DNA of 64,000 bases from an uncultured Lachnospiraceae bacterium (GTDB lineage: Bacteria; Bacillota; Clostridia; Lachnospirales; Lachnospiraceae). The translations under genes were made by a program, and so were the position numbers. Positions 50,994 through 60,739 of the stretch are shown piece after piece. The notes below the pieces were generated by a model that made no database searches, was not told the origin of the DNA, and saw nothing but the letters and a program-made list of their open reading frames with translations. The stretch is taken from the NCBI GenBank assembly GCA_910585545.1, contig CAJUFN010000005.1, positions 1-64,000 on the forward strand. Direction: 5' to 3'. How positions within the stretch are numbered: the first letter of the stretch is position 1; every line of letters begins with the position of its first letter.

Positions 50994-52124
50994 CTAATAA
51001 TTACCAAGTATTTTTAAACTTTTGGCTTCTTCCCTCAATCCGCGGATCGCATTTTTGACTGCCCCGTCCGCAAGATTGCCCTCAAAATCCACGAAAAACC
51101 GATACTCCCAAGGCCGCTCTTCAATCGGTCTTGATTCGATCTTCGTCATGTTTAAGTCATTATAGATAAAATGAGACAATATCTCATACAAAGAACCACT
51201 CTCATGCGGTACTTCGAAGCAGATGCTGATTTTCGAAGCATCCTTTAAGAATACCTTCTGATTCGTGATCACAATAAATCTGGTAGAATTGCTGCTGCTA
51301 AAATTAATATCTTTTTCCAGTATCTCCAGCTTATGTATCTTCGCTGCATATTCGCTGCATATTGCAGCCTGTGCCTTATCCTTGTCGTCTAATATTTTCC
51401 GTGCAGCCAATGCAGTATTCGATATGCTTAACTGCTCCCAGTTTCTGTGCTCGTCCAGATATTTCTCACATTGCATCAAGCCTTGCGGATGAGAATATAC
51501 TCTTTTAATATCTTCTTTTTTTGTTCCCGGCAGCACAGACAGCGTATGTGTAATCGGCAAAACTGTCTCGCCTACAATATAATTTTCAAATTCTACAAGA
51601 AGATCATATACTTGATTGACCGCCCCGGCAGAAGAATTTTCAATCGGAAGCACTGCAAAATCTGCACTTCCTTCTTCTATTGCCTCCATCACATCACGAA
51701 AGGTCGTCACAGAAAAACTATTGGTTTCTTTTCCAAAAAACTTTTCCATTGCCGCCTGTGTATAAGCTCCCTTCGTTCCCGGATATACGATTCTGGAATT
51801 TTCAATATCAAGTTTATCAATGCCTATAAACGGCAGCCTTCCAAGCACTCCTTTTTCCGTCAGCATCTGATACTGAAGCTTACGGCTCATAGACATCAGC
51901 TGCTTATACAACTCTCTGATACCCTTTTTATGAAATTCCCCTTCTACTTTTTCAGAAACCGCTGAAATTTTCTCTTTTTCACGCTGCTTATCAAATACTT
52001 TCTTCCCTGTGTCTATCTTATAATTTGCTACTTCCGCACATACTTTCATGCGTCTTTGATACAAGCTTACGATTTCATTATCTATCTTATCAATCTCTTC
52101 TCTTAGTAAATTTAAATCTGCCAT
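50994..52124 (-). CDS. pheA: bifunctional chorismate mutase / prephenate dehydratase
   Basis: A 376-residue P-protein of phenylalanine synthesis. An AroQ-type chorismate mutase (residues 1-90, LREEIDKIDNEIVSLYQRRM) is followed by prephenate dehydratase (about 108-285, YPGTKGAYTQAAMEKFFG and SNSTRFIVI) and an ACT domain (about 298-376) with the ESRP motif (ESRPIEERPWEY) for phenylalanine feedback. ATG at 52124 follows AAGGTGGGG. It diverges from pyrB. Confidence 0.96.
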   Translation of the reverse strand: MADLNLLREEIDKIDNEIVSLYQRRMKVCAEVANYKIDTGKKVFDKQREKEKISAVSEKVEGEFHKKGIRELYKQLMSMSRKLQYQMLTEKGVLGRLPFIGIDKLDIENSRIVYPGTKGAYTQAAMEKFFGKETNSFSVTTFRDVMEAIEEGSADFAVLPIENSSAGAVNQVYDLLVEFENYIVGETVLPITHTLSVLPGTKKEDIKRVYSHPQGLMQCEKYLDEHRNWEQLSISNTALAARKILDDKDKAQAAICSEYAAKIHKLEILEKDINFSSSNSTRFIVITNQKVFLKDASKISICFEVPHESGSLYEILSHFIYNDLNMTKIESRPIEERPWEYRFFVDFEGNLADGAVKNAIRGLREEAKSLKILGNY

Positions 52125-52172
52125 GTCCCCACCTTACTTTCAAAATTCTTTTTTATTATAATACAGAAAAGG

Positions 52173-52201
52173 TTGAAATAAAAGTATTTTTATTATATGA
52201 T
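52173..52201 (+). promoter_or_regulatory. sigma-A promoter of pyrB-pyrI
   Basis: TTGAAA (52173-52178), 17-nt spacer, TATGAT (52196-52201). There is only about 40 nt of leader, so no PyrR attenuator is present. Confidence 0.7.
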
Positions 52202-52245
52202 ATTGGGAAGCAAAATGATGCCATTACATACCAAGGAGGTTCTTT

Positions 52246-53166
52246 ATGAGACATTTAATGAGTCCTTTGGACTTAACGGTTGAAGAATTAGACAATATTT
52301 TAAATTTAGCAAATGACATTGAGCTTCATCCTGAGAAATATGCACACGCATGTGAGGGGAAGAAGCTTGCTACATTATTCTATGAGCCAAGTACACGTAC
52401 CAGATTAAGCCATGAGGCTGCAATGTTAAATTTAGGGGGCAGTGTTCTTGGCTTTTCTTCTGCGGATTCCTGCTCTGCATCCAAAGGAGAAAGTGTATCC
52501 GATACGATCCGCATGGTTTCCTGTTATGCAGACATCTGTGCGATGCGTCATCCAAAAGAAGGCGCTCCGATGGTTGCATGCCGCCACTCTTCTATCCCTG
52601 TCATCAATGCAGGCGACGGCGGACACCAGCATCCGACTCAGACTTTGACAGACCTGCTCACGATCCGTTCTTTAAAAGGACGTTTGGATAATTTGAAAAT
52701 CGGGCTTTGCGGAGATCTGAAATTCGGGCGTACTGTACATTCCCTCATTCATGCGCTGGTACGATACACCGGAATTGAATTCGTACTCATCTCTCCTGAG
52801 GAACTTCGCCTTCCAGGCTATATGCGTGAAGATGTGCTTGAGAAACACAACGTTCCTTATAAAGAAGTTGTCCGTATGGAAGAAGCGCTTCCTGAACTTG
52901 ACATTCTCTACATGACACGCGTGCAAAAAGAGCGTTTCTTTAATGAAGAAGACTATGTGCGTATGAAAGATTTCTATATTCTTGACGCAAAAAAAATGGA
53001 GCTTGCAAACGAAGATATGCTTGTGCTTCATCCTCTTCCGAGGGTAAATGAAATCGCGGTAGAAGTTGATAAGGACCCACGTGCCGCTTACTTTAAACAG
53101 GTACAATACGGAGTATATGTACGAATGGCGCTTATCTTAACACTTCTTGAAATTGACGTAAAATAA
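52246..53166 (+). CDS. pyrB: aspartate carbamoyltransferase, catalytic chain
   Basis: A 306-residue enzyme of pyrimidine synthesis joining carbamoyl phosphate to aspartate. The carbamoyl-phosphate motif is FYEPSTRTRLSHEAA (about residues 45-59), with GDGGHQHPTQTLTDL for substrate binding and VLHPLPR near the C-terminus. It is followed 12 nt later by pyrI, forming the regulated holoenzyme type. ATG follows AAGGAGGT. Confidence 0.97.
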   Translation: MRHLMSPLDLTVEELDNILNLANDIELHPEKYAHACEGKKLATLFYEPSTRTRLSHEAAMLNLGGSVLGFSSADSCSASKGESVSDTIRMVSCYADICAMRHPKEGAPMVACRHSSIPVINAGDGGHQHPTQTLTDLLTIRSLKGRLDNLKIGLCGDLKFGRTVHSLIHALVRYTGIEFVLISPEELRLPGYMREDVLEKHNVPYKEVVRMEEALPELDILYMTRVQKERFFNEEDYVRMKDFYILDAKKMELANEDMLVLHPLPRVNEIAVEVDKDPRAAYFKQVQYGVYVRMALILTLLEIDVK

Positions 53167-53178
53167 GGAGGAGCACTT

Positions 53179-53643
53179 ATGTTGAATATTAAAGATAAAA
53201 GTAAATTAAATGTCAGCGGCATCGAAGAAGGTTTCGTACTTGACCATATTCAAGCCGGGAAATCCATGGATATCTATAAATATTTAAAACTTGATAAGCT
53301 TGACTGTACTGTTGCCATTATCAAAAATGCAAAAAGCAGCAAAATGGGTAAAAAAGATATCATCAAGATCGAATGCCCGATTGATTTCATTGATTTGGAC
53401 GTGCTTGGTTTTATCGATCACAATATTACGATCAATATTATTCAAAACGACAAGATTGTAGAAAAGAAACGTCTCCATCTTCCAAAAGAAATTACAAATG
53501 TGATCAAATGCAAAAACCCTCGCTGTATTACTTCCATTGAACAGGAGTTAGAACATGTCTTCGTTCTTACCGATGAAGAAAAGCAAGTGTACCGCTGTAA
53601 ATATTGTGAAGAAAAATACGAAGGACGCTTACACAAAAAATAA
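53179..53643 (+). CDS. pyrI: aspartate carbamoyltransferase, regulatory chain
   Basis: A 154-residue regulatory subunit. The N-terminal nucleotide-binding domain (1-95) is followed by a zinc domain with CKNPRC and CKYC, the four-cysteine site that contacts the catalytic chain. The presence of pyrI implies CTP/ATP allosteric control. Its start codon follows AAGGAGGAG. Confidence 0.96.
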   Translation: MLNIKDKSKLNVSGIEEGFVLDHIQAGKSMDIYKYLKLDKLDCTVAIIKNAKSSKMGKKDIIKIECPIDFIDLDVLGFIDHNITINIIQNDKIVEKKRLHLPKEITNVIKCKNPRCITSIEQELEHVFVLTDEEKQVYRCKYCEEKYEGRLHKK

Positions 53644-53652
53644 AAGTCAAAA

Positions 53653-53688
53653 AAATGAGGTCTTGGTCTTCATGCCAACACCTCATTC
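53653..53688 (+). terminator. terminator of pyrB-pyrI
   Basis: AATGAGGT pairs with ACCTCATT around an imperfect inner stem, then CTTTGTTC. It could also serve rnpB from the other strand. Confidence 0.6.
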
Positions 53689-53722
53689 TTTGTTCTATTT
53701 CTCTTAGTCTGTATCTTAATCT

Positions 53723-54075
53723 GTTTCCAGCAAGACGATAAGCCGGGTTATGTCGTTGAACGGTCATCTATCTAGTCTTAGCGTTGCCGCCAAGCTCGAG
53801 CAACCTACCTAAAACGTGACGGGCCGCCACATTGTTTTTATTCGGTCTTGCTTCGGATGGGGTTTACATGGCCCCTGTTGTTACCAACAGGGCGGTAGTC
53901 TCTTACACTGCCTTTCCACCCTTACGTCAGCACTGCTGACGCGGTATATCTCTGTTGCACTGGCCTTGGAGTCGCCTCCACCGGACGTTATCCGGCATCC
54001 TGCCCTGTGAAGCCCGGACTTTCCTCGCCTGCGTCCTTTCGGAACTTGCAGCCGCGACCGTCTGTCTTACTGGAA
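53723..54075 (-). ncRNA. rnpB: RNase P RNA, type A
   Basis: A roughly 353-nt catalytic RNA for tRNA 5' maturation. P1 is formed by GTTCCAGTAAGAC (5' end near 54075) and GTCTTGCTGGAAAC (3' end near 53723). The conserved GAGGAAAGTCCGGGCT, AGACTAGATAGATGACCG and ACATAACCCGGCTTATCG are all present in order. A long P12-like hairpin lies in between. Ends are set by P1 pairing and are good to a few nt. Confidence 0.95.
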
Positions 54076-54121
54076 CACTGTCTGCTATTTTATCATGGAT
54101 GATTTTGATTGTAAACCCTAT

Positions 54122-54604
54122 TTATGCGTCTTTCAATCCTTCGTCAATAATCAAGTCCTCGCCATCTGCTGCCATTGTCGCCAATGTATCACATCTTTCA
54201 TTCTGAACATGGCCGTCATGACCTTTGACCCAGCAAAACGTAACCTGATGCTGCTCCTTTGCTGATAGCAGACGTTTCCACAAATCCACATTTTTCACAG
54301 GTTCATTCTTTCCACGCTTCCAATTCTTTTTCAGCCAGCTATCTATCCAGTGCTGATTAAACGCGTCTACCACATATTTGGAATCCGAATACACTTCCAC
54401 CTGACATGGCCGATTTAATGCTTCCAATCCTGCGATAACCGCCATAAGCTCCATCCGGTTATTCGTAGTCCTTACATATCCCTTTGATATTTCTTTTGTA
54501 TGAAGATTTCCCTTCGTATCCACATATTCAAGTACCGTCCCAAAACCTCCCGGACCGTCCGGATTGCCTCTCGCCGCTCCATCCGTATATATTTTCACCT
54601 GCAT
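54122..54604 (-). CDS. rnhA: ribonuclease HI
   Basis: A 160-residue RNase H cutting RNA in RNA-DNA hybrids. The catalytic acids lie in YTDGAARGNPDGPGGFG (Asp), NRMELMAV (Glu), YSDSKYVVDAF (Asp) and ERCDTLA (Asp), with His in VKGHDGHVQNE. ATG at 54604 follows GGGGAGGA; the frame reaching 54634 is rejected. It lies 47 nt upstream of rnpB's 5' end on the same strand. Confidence 0.95.
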   Translation of the reverse strand: MQVKIYTDGAARGNPDGPGGFGTVLEYVDTKGNLHTKEISKGYVRTTNNRMELMAVIAGLEALNRPCQVEVYSDSKYVVDAFNQHWIDSWLKKNWKRGKNEPVKNVDLWKRLLSAKEQHQVTFCWVKGHDGHVQNERCDTLATMAADGEDLIIDEGLKDA

Positions 54605-54723
54605 GTTTCTATTCCTCCCCTGTATTTTTCTCATACATATGTTACAAATTACAGCACATATAATTAAGATAACACATTTTTCTTCTTTTGGAAATTTCTC
54701 TGCGTATTTTCCTTATAAGTTGT

Positions 54724-56196
54724 TTAAATAATAATACATACCATGCCGCCATTGCTGTCATTGACAATTTTCTGCATCGTATCTTGCAGCTTCGATTGAC
54801 TTTCTTCCGTAATCATTGACATTTTGTTACGCATGCCGTCTTCCACCAAATCTTCGATGGACTTTCCAAATATATTGGTATCCCACATACCATTTTCACT
54901 TTCTCCTGCCGCCTTAATATATTCCGCAAGATCCTGTGCCTGCTTTTCATCTCCTACAATCGGTGCGATTTCCGTTTCGATATTGGCACGGATCAAATGA
55001 ATAGATGGCGCCTGAGATTTGATTTTCACACCATACTTGTTCCCCTGACGAATGATAACCGGCTCTTCCAGTTTGATTTCATCCCGTTTTGGACTGACCA
55101 TACCGTAACCTTTCATCCGCACGGAAGAAAGCGCATCCTTGACATTTTCAAATTCTTTTTGCATCGTAGAAAACTTTTTCATAACACTCAACAGTTCATA
55201 TTCGCTTTCGATATGCATTCCTGTCATCTCACTTAGCATTTCATAATAATGAACTTTGGCAACTTCAATCTGTATCCGTACCGTTCCGGTATCCATACAG
55301 ATTTCCTGTACTTTTGCACCGGATAAATAGGTTCCGCCTGGTTTCTTGATATCGCCTCCTACATCTTGAATCTTATGTATGCTGTCCATAATCTCTTTCA
55401 CATATTGAAGCAATTCTTCTTTGATACAATGTGTCCTCGGCAGCATTTCTACCCATTTTGGAATATAAAATTCTACTTCCACTACCGGAAATTCAAACAA
55501 TACCTTCTCCATAATATGATGGATGTCTTCCTCTCTTAATTGTTCACAGTTAACCGCAAGCGCTTCTACACCATATTTGGCCTTTAATTCTTCCACGACT
55601 GCTTTGGCCTCGTTTCCATACGGCTTCACCGTATTGACAAGCACAAGAAATGGCTTCTTGATTGCCTGGAGCTCTTCTATGGTCTGTTTTTCCGGTTCTA
55701 TGTAATTCTCCCGTCCAAGTTCTCCGATCGTTCCATCGGTCGTGATCACAATGCCTATTGTCGCATGATCATGAATCACTTTCTTTGTTCCAATACTTGC
55801 CGCTTTCGTAAATGGGATCTCCACATCGAACCATGGTGTTTTCACCTGACGTTCTTCTTCATTTTCAATATGCCCTGCCGCTCCTTTCACCATGTACCCC
55901 ACACAATCAATCAATCTTACCTTTACCGGTACCCCTTCGCCAAGCATGATCTCGGCTGCTTCTTTTGGTACAAATTTTGGTTCCGTCGTCATGATCGTCC
56001 TCCCGGACGCGGATTGCGGCAGCTCGTCTTTGGTACGCATCTTCGCATTCTCATCTGCCATTTTGGGAATGACAAGCAAATCCATAAACCGTTTGATAAA
56101 TGTCGATTTTCCCGTTCTGACAGGTCCTACTACACCTAAGTAAATCTCACCGTTTGTCCTTGTCTGTATGTCCTTGTATAAATGAAACGTATCCAT
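54724..56196 (-). CDS. spoIVA: stage IV sporulation protein A (spore coat ATPase)
   Basis: A 490-residue ATPase that polymerises on the forespore to form the basement layer of the spore coat. The Walker A motif is GVVGPVRTGKST (about residues 23-34), TMTTEPKFVP follows, and the conserved C-terminal tail ends NDSNGGMVCIII. Length is canonical. ATG at 56196 follows AAGGGGGT; the frame to 56235 is rejected. Its presence shows a spore-forming lineage. Confidence 0.97.
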   Translation of the reverse strand: MDTFHLYKDIQTRTNGEIYLGVVGPVRTGKSTFIKRFMDLLVIPKMADENAKMRTKDELPQSASGRTIMTTEPKFVPKEAAEIMLGEGVPVKVRLIDCVGYMVKGAAGHIENEEERQVKTPWFDVEIPFTKAASIGTKKVIHDHATIGIVITTDGTIGELGRENYIEPEKQTIEELQAIKKPFLVLVNTVKPYGNEAKAVVEELKAKYGVEALAVNCEQLREEDIHHIMEKVLFEFPVVEVEFYIPKWVEMLPRTHCIKEELLQYVKEIMDSIHKIQDVGGDIKKPGGTYLSGAKVQEICMDTGTVRIQIEVAKVHYYEMLSEMTGMHIESEYELLSVMKKFSTMQKEFENVKDALSSVRMKGYGMVSPKRDEIKLEEPVIIRQGNKYGVKIKSQAPSIHLIRANIETEIAPIVGDEKQAQDLAEYIKAAGESENGMWDTNIFGKSIEDLVEDGMRNKMSMITEESQSKLQDTMQKIVNDSNGGMVCIII

Positions 56197-56224
56197 AAAA
56201 ATACCCCCTTGCTGTGCTGTTATA

Positions 56225-56252
56225 CTTATATGCACACAAAGAGGTATTTATT
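56225..56252 (-). promoter_or_regulatory. possible sigma-E-type promoter of spoIVA
   Basis: CATATAAG (56225-56232) resembles the sigma-E -10 (CATACAnT), with AATAAAT 13 nt upstream as a weak -35. This fits the known mother-cell expression of spoIVA, but the sequence match alone is modest. Confidence 0.35.
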
Positions 56253-56278
56253 ATCATATCATTTCACTTTTTTTGATT

Positions 56279-57289
56279 TTAGCTCCATGGAAGCTCATTA
56301 CTTTCAGTTTTTCCTTCACGGCCCATCAACTCTTTTACCGCTTCAGCAGCATTCTTGCCCTCAAAAAGCACTTTATTGATCTGTTCGATGATCGGTATAC
56401 TTACCTCGTATTTTTTTGCAAGCTGTAATCCTGCTTTTGCAGAATAAACACCCTCTACCACCATCTGTACTTCTTCCATAGCTTCTTCCATCGTCTCGCC
56501 TTGCCCCATCAGATAACCTGCTTTACGGTTACGGCTGTGTACACTTGCACAGGTTACAATAAGATCTCCAATTCCGGTAAGACCTGCAAATGTCTGCATA
56601 TGTCCGCCCATCTTAATCCCAAGACGCGCAATTTCAGCAATTCCTCTTGTAATCAAAGCAGCTTTCGTATTATCTCCGTAGCCAAGGCCATCCGCAATTC
56701 CTGCCGCAAGCGCGATGACATTTTTTAATGCTCCGCCCACTTCGATTCCTATAATATCCGGACTTATATAGACACGAAATACCTCGCTCATAAATACAGA
56801 TTGAATGAATTCGGCAGTCTCTTTGTCCTTTGCTCCTGCCACACAGGTCGTCGGGAGCCCTCTTGCTACTTCTTCGGCATGGCTTGGTCCGGAAAGTACT
56901 GCCACATTGGCTCCTTTGATTTCTTCTTCAATCTGTTCTGTCAGGGTCATCAATGTATCTTCTTCAATTCCTTTTGCCACATTGACAATGATCTGTCCTT
57001 CTTTGATATATGGCGAAACTTTTGCCGCTGTACTTCTTGTAAAAGTGGAAGGTACTGCCATAACACAGATATCCTTTCCCTTTACCGCCTCTTCTATATC
57101 CGCAGTAACACAGATATTTTCCGGTACTTTCACTCCCGGCAATTTATCCTTATGTTCCCTTTTTTCTCTAAGCATGCGGACTTCATCTTCGCTGATAGAC
57201 CAGATTGTTACGTCATGCCCATTTTTACTAAGTAAGATACCAAGCGCAGTTCCCCAGCTTCCGGCTCCCAATATTCCTATCTTATTCAT
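56279..57289 (-). CDS. gpsA: glycerol-3-phosphate dehydrogenase [NAD(P)+]
   Basis: A 336-residue enzyme making sn-glycerol 3-phosphate for phospholipids. The cofactor loop is GILGAGSWGTALG at the N-terminus, and the catalytic Lys is in GGALKNVIALAAGIADG (about residue 190). It follows plsY by 9 nt, so two successive steps of lipid synthesis are in one unit with der. Confidence 0.97.
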   Translation of the reverse strand: MNKIGILGAGSWGTALGILLSKNGHDVTIWSISEDEVRMLREKREHKDKLPGVKVPENICVTADIEEAVKGKDICVMAVPSTFTRSTAAKVSPYIKEGQIIVNVAKGIEEDTLMTLTEQIEEEIKGANVAVLSGPSHAEEVARGLPTTCVAGAKDKETAEFIQSVFMSEVFRVYISPDIIGIEVGGALKNVIALAAGIADGLGYGDNTKAALITRGIAEIARLGIKMGGHMQTFAGLTGIGDLIVTCASVHSRNRKAGYLMGQGETMEEAMEEVQMVVEGVYSAKAGLQLAKKYEVSIPIIEQINKVLFEGKNAAEAVKELMGREGKTESNELPWS

Positions 57290-57298
57290 AACTGCCTC

Positions 57299-57937
57299 CT
57301 ATTTTTTGAATGAAAGTTTATTTTCGTTTCCTGCGATCAACCGTTTTATATTTTCACGATGTTTATAAAACGCAAGCACCATAAGCGCTGCAACAATTCC
57401 GTAGATTTCATAAACTGCCGGCGCTTCCAATCCAAATCTCCCGGTCTGTCCATAAATGATAGTTTCTATCAAAAAAACTGTAACCAGTACGAGAGAACCT
57501 AGCGAGACATAACGTGTAATACCCACGATAATGATAAAAACTGCAAACGCAATGATTGCAAGCCACACATTCGTCACAAGCAAAAGTCCGGCAGTTGCAG
57601 CAATTCCTTTTCCGCCTTTAAACTTCAAGTAAAACGGATAATTATGCCCAAGCACTGCTCCAAGCCCCGCATAAGTAGACAAAAGCGCAATCAGGTCGGC
57701 ATGAGTATTTCCGTAAATCAGATGTACAACCAACGCTGCTGCCACACATTTCAAACAGTCTCCAAGGAATGTCACAACTCCCGCCTTCCAGCCAAGCGTT
57801 CTCAGGGCATTCGTCGTCCCTGCATTCCCACTTCCGTATTTTCTGATATCAATATGATGAAGCTTTCCATAGATATATCCTGTCTGAAAAAGCCCGAATA
57901 AATATCCGATTCCTATACTTATGAGCCTTTCTATCAT
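57299..57937 (-). CDS. plsY: acyl-phosphate glycerol-3-phosphate acyltransferase
   Basis: A 212-residue membrane enzyme with about five helices. It makes lysophosphatidic acid from acyl phosphate. The three PlsY loops are visible: GSGNAGTTNALR (about 37-48), the KFKGGKGIAAT phosphate loop and a C-terminal HRENIKRL. ATG at 57937 follows AAGGAG, which overlaps the der stop region; the frame to 57964 is rejected. Confidence 0.95.
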   Translation of the reverse strand: MIERLISIGIGYLFGLFQTGYIYGKLHHIDIRKYGSGNAGTTNALRTLGWKAGVVTFLGDCLKCVAAALVVHLIYGNTHADLIALLSTYAGLGAVLGHNYPFYLKFKGGKGIAATAGLLLVTNVWLAIIAFAVFIIIVGITRYVSLGSLVLVTVFLIETIIYGQTGRFGLEAPAVYEIYGIVAALMVLAFYKHRENIKRLIAGNENKLSFKK

Positions 57938-57938
57938 A

Positions 57939-59267
57939 CTAACGCTCCTTTTCTTTCCTCTCACGAATGAAAAATTTTAACGAAGTTCCCTTGAAACCAA
58001 ATGCTTCTCTGATTTTATTTTCCAGATACCTTGTATATGAAAAATGCATCAATTCTTTATCATTTACAAAAATCACAAAAGTCGGAGGCTTCACAGAAAC
58101 CTGCGTAATATAATAGAGCTTGAGTCTCTTTCCTTTATCCGACGGCGGCTGCTGCATCGCAACTGCCTCCATCATTATCTCATTAAGCACGCCCGTTGCC
58201 ACGCGAAGTGTCTGATTCTCTATGACCATATCAATCATATCATAAAGCTTTGGCAAACGTTGTCCGGTTTTGGCAGATACATACATAATTTCTGCGTATG
58301 GCATATAAGAAAGCACCTGTCTTATCTTCTCCTCATATTCATACATCGTCTTATCGTTCTTCTCAATGGCATCCCACTTATTTACTACAATGATGACGCC
58401 TTTCCCACGCTCATGTGCAATTCCTGCAATTTTGGCATCCTGTTCGGTTACTCCTTCTTGTGCATCAATCACCATCAAAACGACATCCGCTCGTTCCACC
58501 GCTGTTACAGTACGGATGATACTAAATCTTTCCAACTCTTCTTTGATCTTACTTTTTCTGCGCAGTCCTGCCGTATCAATAAATACATATTCTTTTCCAT
58601 TATATTTAATTGCGGTATCAATGGCATCCCGCGTTGTTCCTGCTACATCTGATACAATAACCCTGTTTTCCCCAAGCAGTTTATTAATGATAGAAGACTT
58701 TCCGACATTGGGTTTCCCGACAATCGCGATCCTTGGGCGTTCATCCTCTTCCTCTTCCTTATTGTGTTCCGGGAAATGGCTGCATACCTCATCAAGCATA
58801 TCGCCGATTCCGAGCCTTGATGCTGCTGAGACGGCAATCGGATCACCAATTCCAAGATTATAAAATTCATAGACATCCGCCATATATTTTTCAAAACTGT
58901 CTACCTTATTCACGACAAGAACAACCGGCTTTGCGGACCTTCTTAACATATCCGCCACCTTCGCATCTGCGTCTACAAGTCCCTGTCTTACGTCTGTAAT
59001 AAATATGATCACATCTGCCGTATCAATAGCAATCTGTGCCTGCTCACGCATCTGTGACAATATAATATCGCGGCTGTCTGGTTCGATACCTCCGGTATCG
59101 ATCAATGTAAACTGACGGTCAAGCCATGACACCTCCGCATAAATACGATCCCTTGTAACTCCAGGCGTATCTTTTACGATGGAAACCATCTGCCCTGCCA
59201 GTACATTAAACAACGTAGATTTCCCTACATTTGGACGTCCTACGATGGCCACTACTGGTTTACTCAT
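57939..59267 (-). CDS. der: ribosome-biogenesis GTPase Der (EngA)
   Basis: A 442-residue double GTPase required for 50S assembly. The first G domain has GRPNVGKST (about residues 8-16), the second GKPNVGKSS (about 182-190). Each is followed by DTPG/DTAG-type G3 motifs and NKVD/NKWD. The C-terminal KH-like domain (about 350-440) contains FVIFVNDKELMHFSY. It is the canonical arrangement and length. Confidence 0.98.
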   Translation of the reverse strand: MSKPVVAIVGRPNVGKSTLFNVLAGQMVSIVKDTPGVTRDRIYAEVSWLDRQFTLIDTGGIEPDSRDIILSQMREQAQIAIDTADVIIFITDVRQGLVDADAKVADMLRRSAKPVVLVVNKVDSFEKYMADVYEFYNLGIGDPIAVSAASRLGIGDMLDEVCSHFPEHNKEEEEDERPRIAIVGKPNVGKSSIINKLLGENRVIVSDVAGTTRDAIDTAIKYNGKEYVFIDTAGLRRKSKIKEELERFSIIRTVTAVERADVVLMVIDAQEGVTEQDAKIAGIAHERGKGVIIVVNKWDAIEKNDKTMYEYEEKIRQVLSYMPYAEIMYVSAKTGQRLPKLYDMIDMVIENQTLRVATGVLNEIMMEAVAMQQPPSDKGKRLKLYYITQVSVKPPTFVIFVNDKELMHFSYTRYLENKIREAFGFKGTSLKFFIRERKEKER

Positions 59268-59287
59268 AAATCTATTCTCCTTATTTT

Positions 59288-60598
59288 TTATCTTTTTATA
59301 ACTGCATCGACAAAATCTTGTCCGCTTGATTTTACAATATCTACCTTCACTTGTAAAGCCTCTTCCAGTTCTGATTTTGTCACATCATCCAAAAATACCT
59401 CTTCTGTATCCCGAAACATATTGCAAGGCAAAAGCAGAGAACTTCCCAGTGGTTTCCCCTGCAATTGTGTAATAATATCCTGTCCGGTCACAAGACCTGC
59501 AACTGTTATCTTCTCTCCGAAAAACTCATTTTTAATACAGTAAAGATGTGCTGTGAGATTCGGATACTTTTCCTTTAGCCGCTCTAACATTCTTTTAATA
59601 TACGGATAAGCAAGCTTTGCTGTTGCCAGTGAGATTTCAATCTCCTTTTTGCTGCCCTTTAGCGCCAAGAAAGCCTCCTCAAATTCATCAAGAAGGAGTC
59701 TTATCATCCCCACGCCATTTTCCAACTGTAAATATCCGTCATAACGCGATTCTTCCGGCAGCTCTTCTTGTGCCAGAAGATACCACTCATCTCCTGCATG
59801 TATAAAATGCATTCCGTATTTTTCATAAAAAATATTCTGCCATCTATGAATGATAGCAAGAACTTCTTTCGCATCTTCTTTTGTAAACGGCTCCAGCGGA
59901 TACAGTCCTTCTCTGTATTTCGTAAGTCCTACCGGAACGATCGACACACTTTGCAGCTGCGGTATATATTCCGCCATCTTCTCTATACTGTATTCTAACT
60001 CTGCTTTATCATTGATTCCTTTGCACAGTACAATCTGCCCATTCAGCGTAATACCGCCTTCATATAGTCTTTGCAATTTTTTAAGGGCTTCTCCTGCAAA
60101 ACGATTATGCAGCATCTTGCATCGAAGTTCCGGATTCATCGTATGAATAGACACATTGATCGGCTCCAGATGATATCGGATGATCCTGTCAATATCATGA
60201 TCGCTCATGTTCGTCAATGTGATATAATTTCCCTGCAGAAAAGACAATCTGGAATCATCATCTTTAAAATACAATGTTTCCCTCATTCCTTTCGGCATCT
60301 GGTCGATAAAACAAAACATGCACTTATTTCTGCAAGAGCGATACTCGTCCATCAGCCCCTGCTCAAATTCAATTCCTAAATCTTCTTCATAATCCTTCTC
60401 TATCTCGAATTCCCATTCTTCTCCATCCGCTTTGCGAACGAGAAGTAAAATTTCTTCATCATTGACATAATAATGATAATCAAATACGTCTTCAATTTCA
60501 TTGTCATTAATTGAGACAAGAACGTCTCCTGGTTCAATACCGAGTTCTTCTGCGATACTGCCTGTTTCTATCTTACTTATTCTATGTTCGTGCTTCAT
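59288..60598 (-). CDS. DUF512-family radical-SAM-like protein with PDZ domain
   Basis: A 436-residue protein. The N-terminal PDZ-like domain (5-60) is followed by a degenerate radical-SAM core with CRNKCMFCFIDQMP (about 88-101) and the DUF512 C-terminal domain (about 220-425). The CxxxCxFC spacing should bind a [4Fe-4S] cluster. The family is typical of Clostridia and cyanobacteria and lies beside der, as here (20 nt). Its reaction is unknown. ATG at 60598. Confidence 0.88.
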   Translation of the reverse strand: MKHEHRISKIETGSIAEELGIEPGDVLVSINDNEIEDVFDYHYYVNDEEILLLVRKADGEEWEFEIEKDYEEDLGIEFEQGLMDEYRSCRNKCMFCFIDQMPKGMRETLYFKDDDSRLSFLQGNYITLTNMSDHDIDRIIRYHLEPINVSIHTMNPELRCKMLHNRFAGEALKKLQRLYEGGITLNGQIVLCKGINDKAELEYSIEKMAEYIPQLQSVSIVPVGLTKYREGLYPLEPFTKEDAKEVLAIIHRWQNIFYEKYGMHFIHAGDEWYLLAQEELPEESRYDGYLQLENGVGMIRLLLDEFEEAFLALKGSKKEIEISLATAKLAYPYIKRMLERLKEKYPNLTAHLYCIKNEFFGEKITVAGLVTGQDIITQLQGKPLGSSLLLPCNMFRDTEEVFLDDVTKSELEEALQVKVDIVKSSGQDFVDAVIKR

Positions 60599-60674
60599 TT
60601 TACAGCTCCTTAAGCTTTCTTCTACCTTATCATACTAAATTTCTATGAAAAATGCAATTTTTTGCCTTCTATTC

Positions 60675-60703
60675 TTGTCCTTATCCGCAAAAGGTGATAT
60701 AAC
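60675..60703 (+). promoter_or_regulatory. sigma-A promoter of prs
   Basis: TTGTCC (60675-60680), 17-nt spacer, TATAAC (60698-60703), then AGGAG before the ATG. Confidence 0.55.
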
Positions 60704-60739
60704 AGATGTAGGACTATTAGAAAATACTAGGAGAAAATC

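Noticed and set aside
52125..52245. PyrR attenuator upstream of pyrB
   Set aside because: No antiterminator/terminator hairpins fit between the promoter and the start codon.
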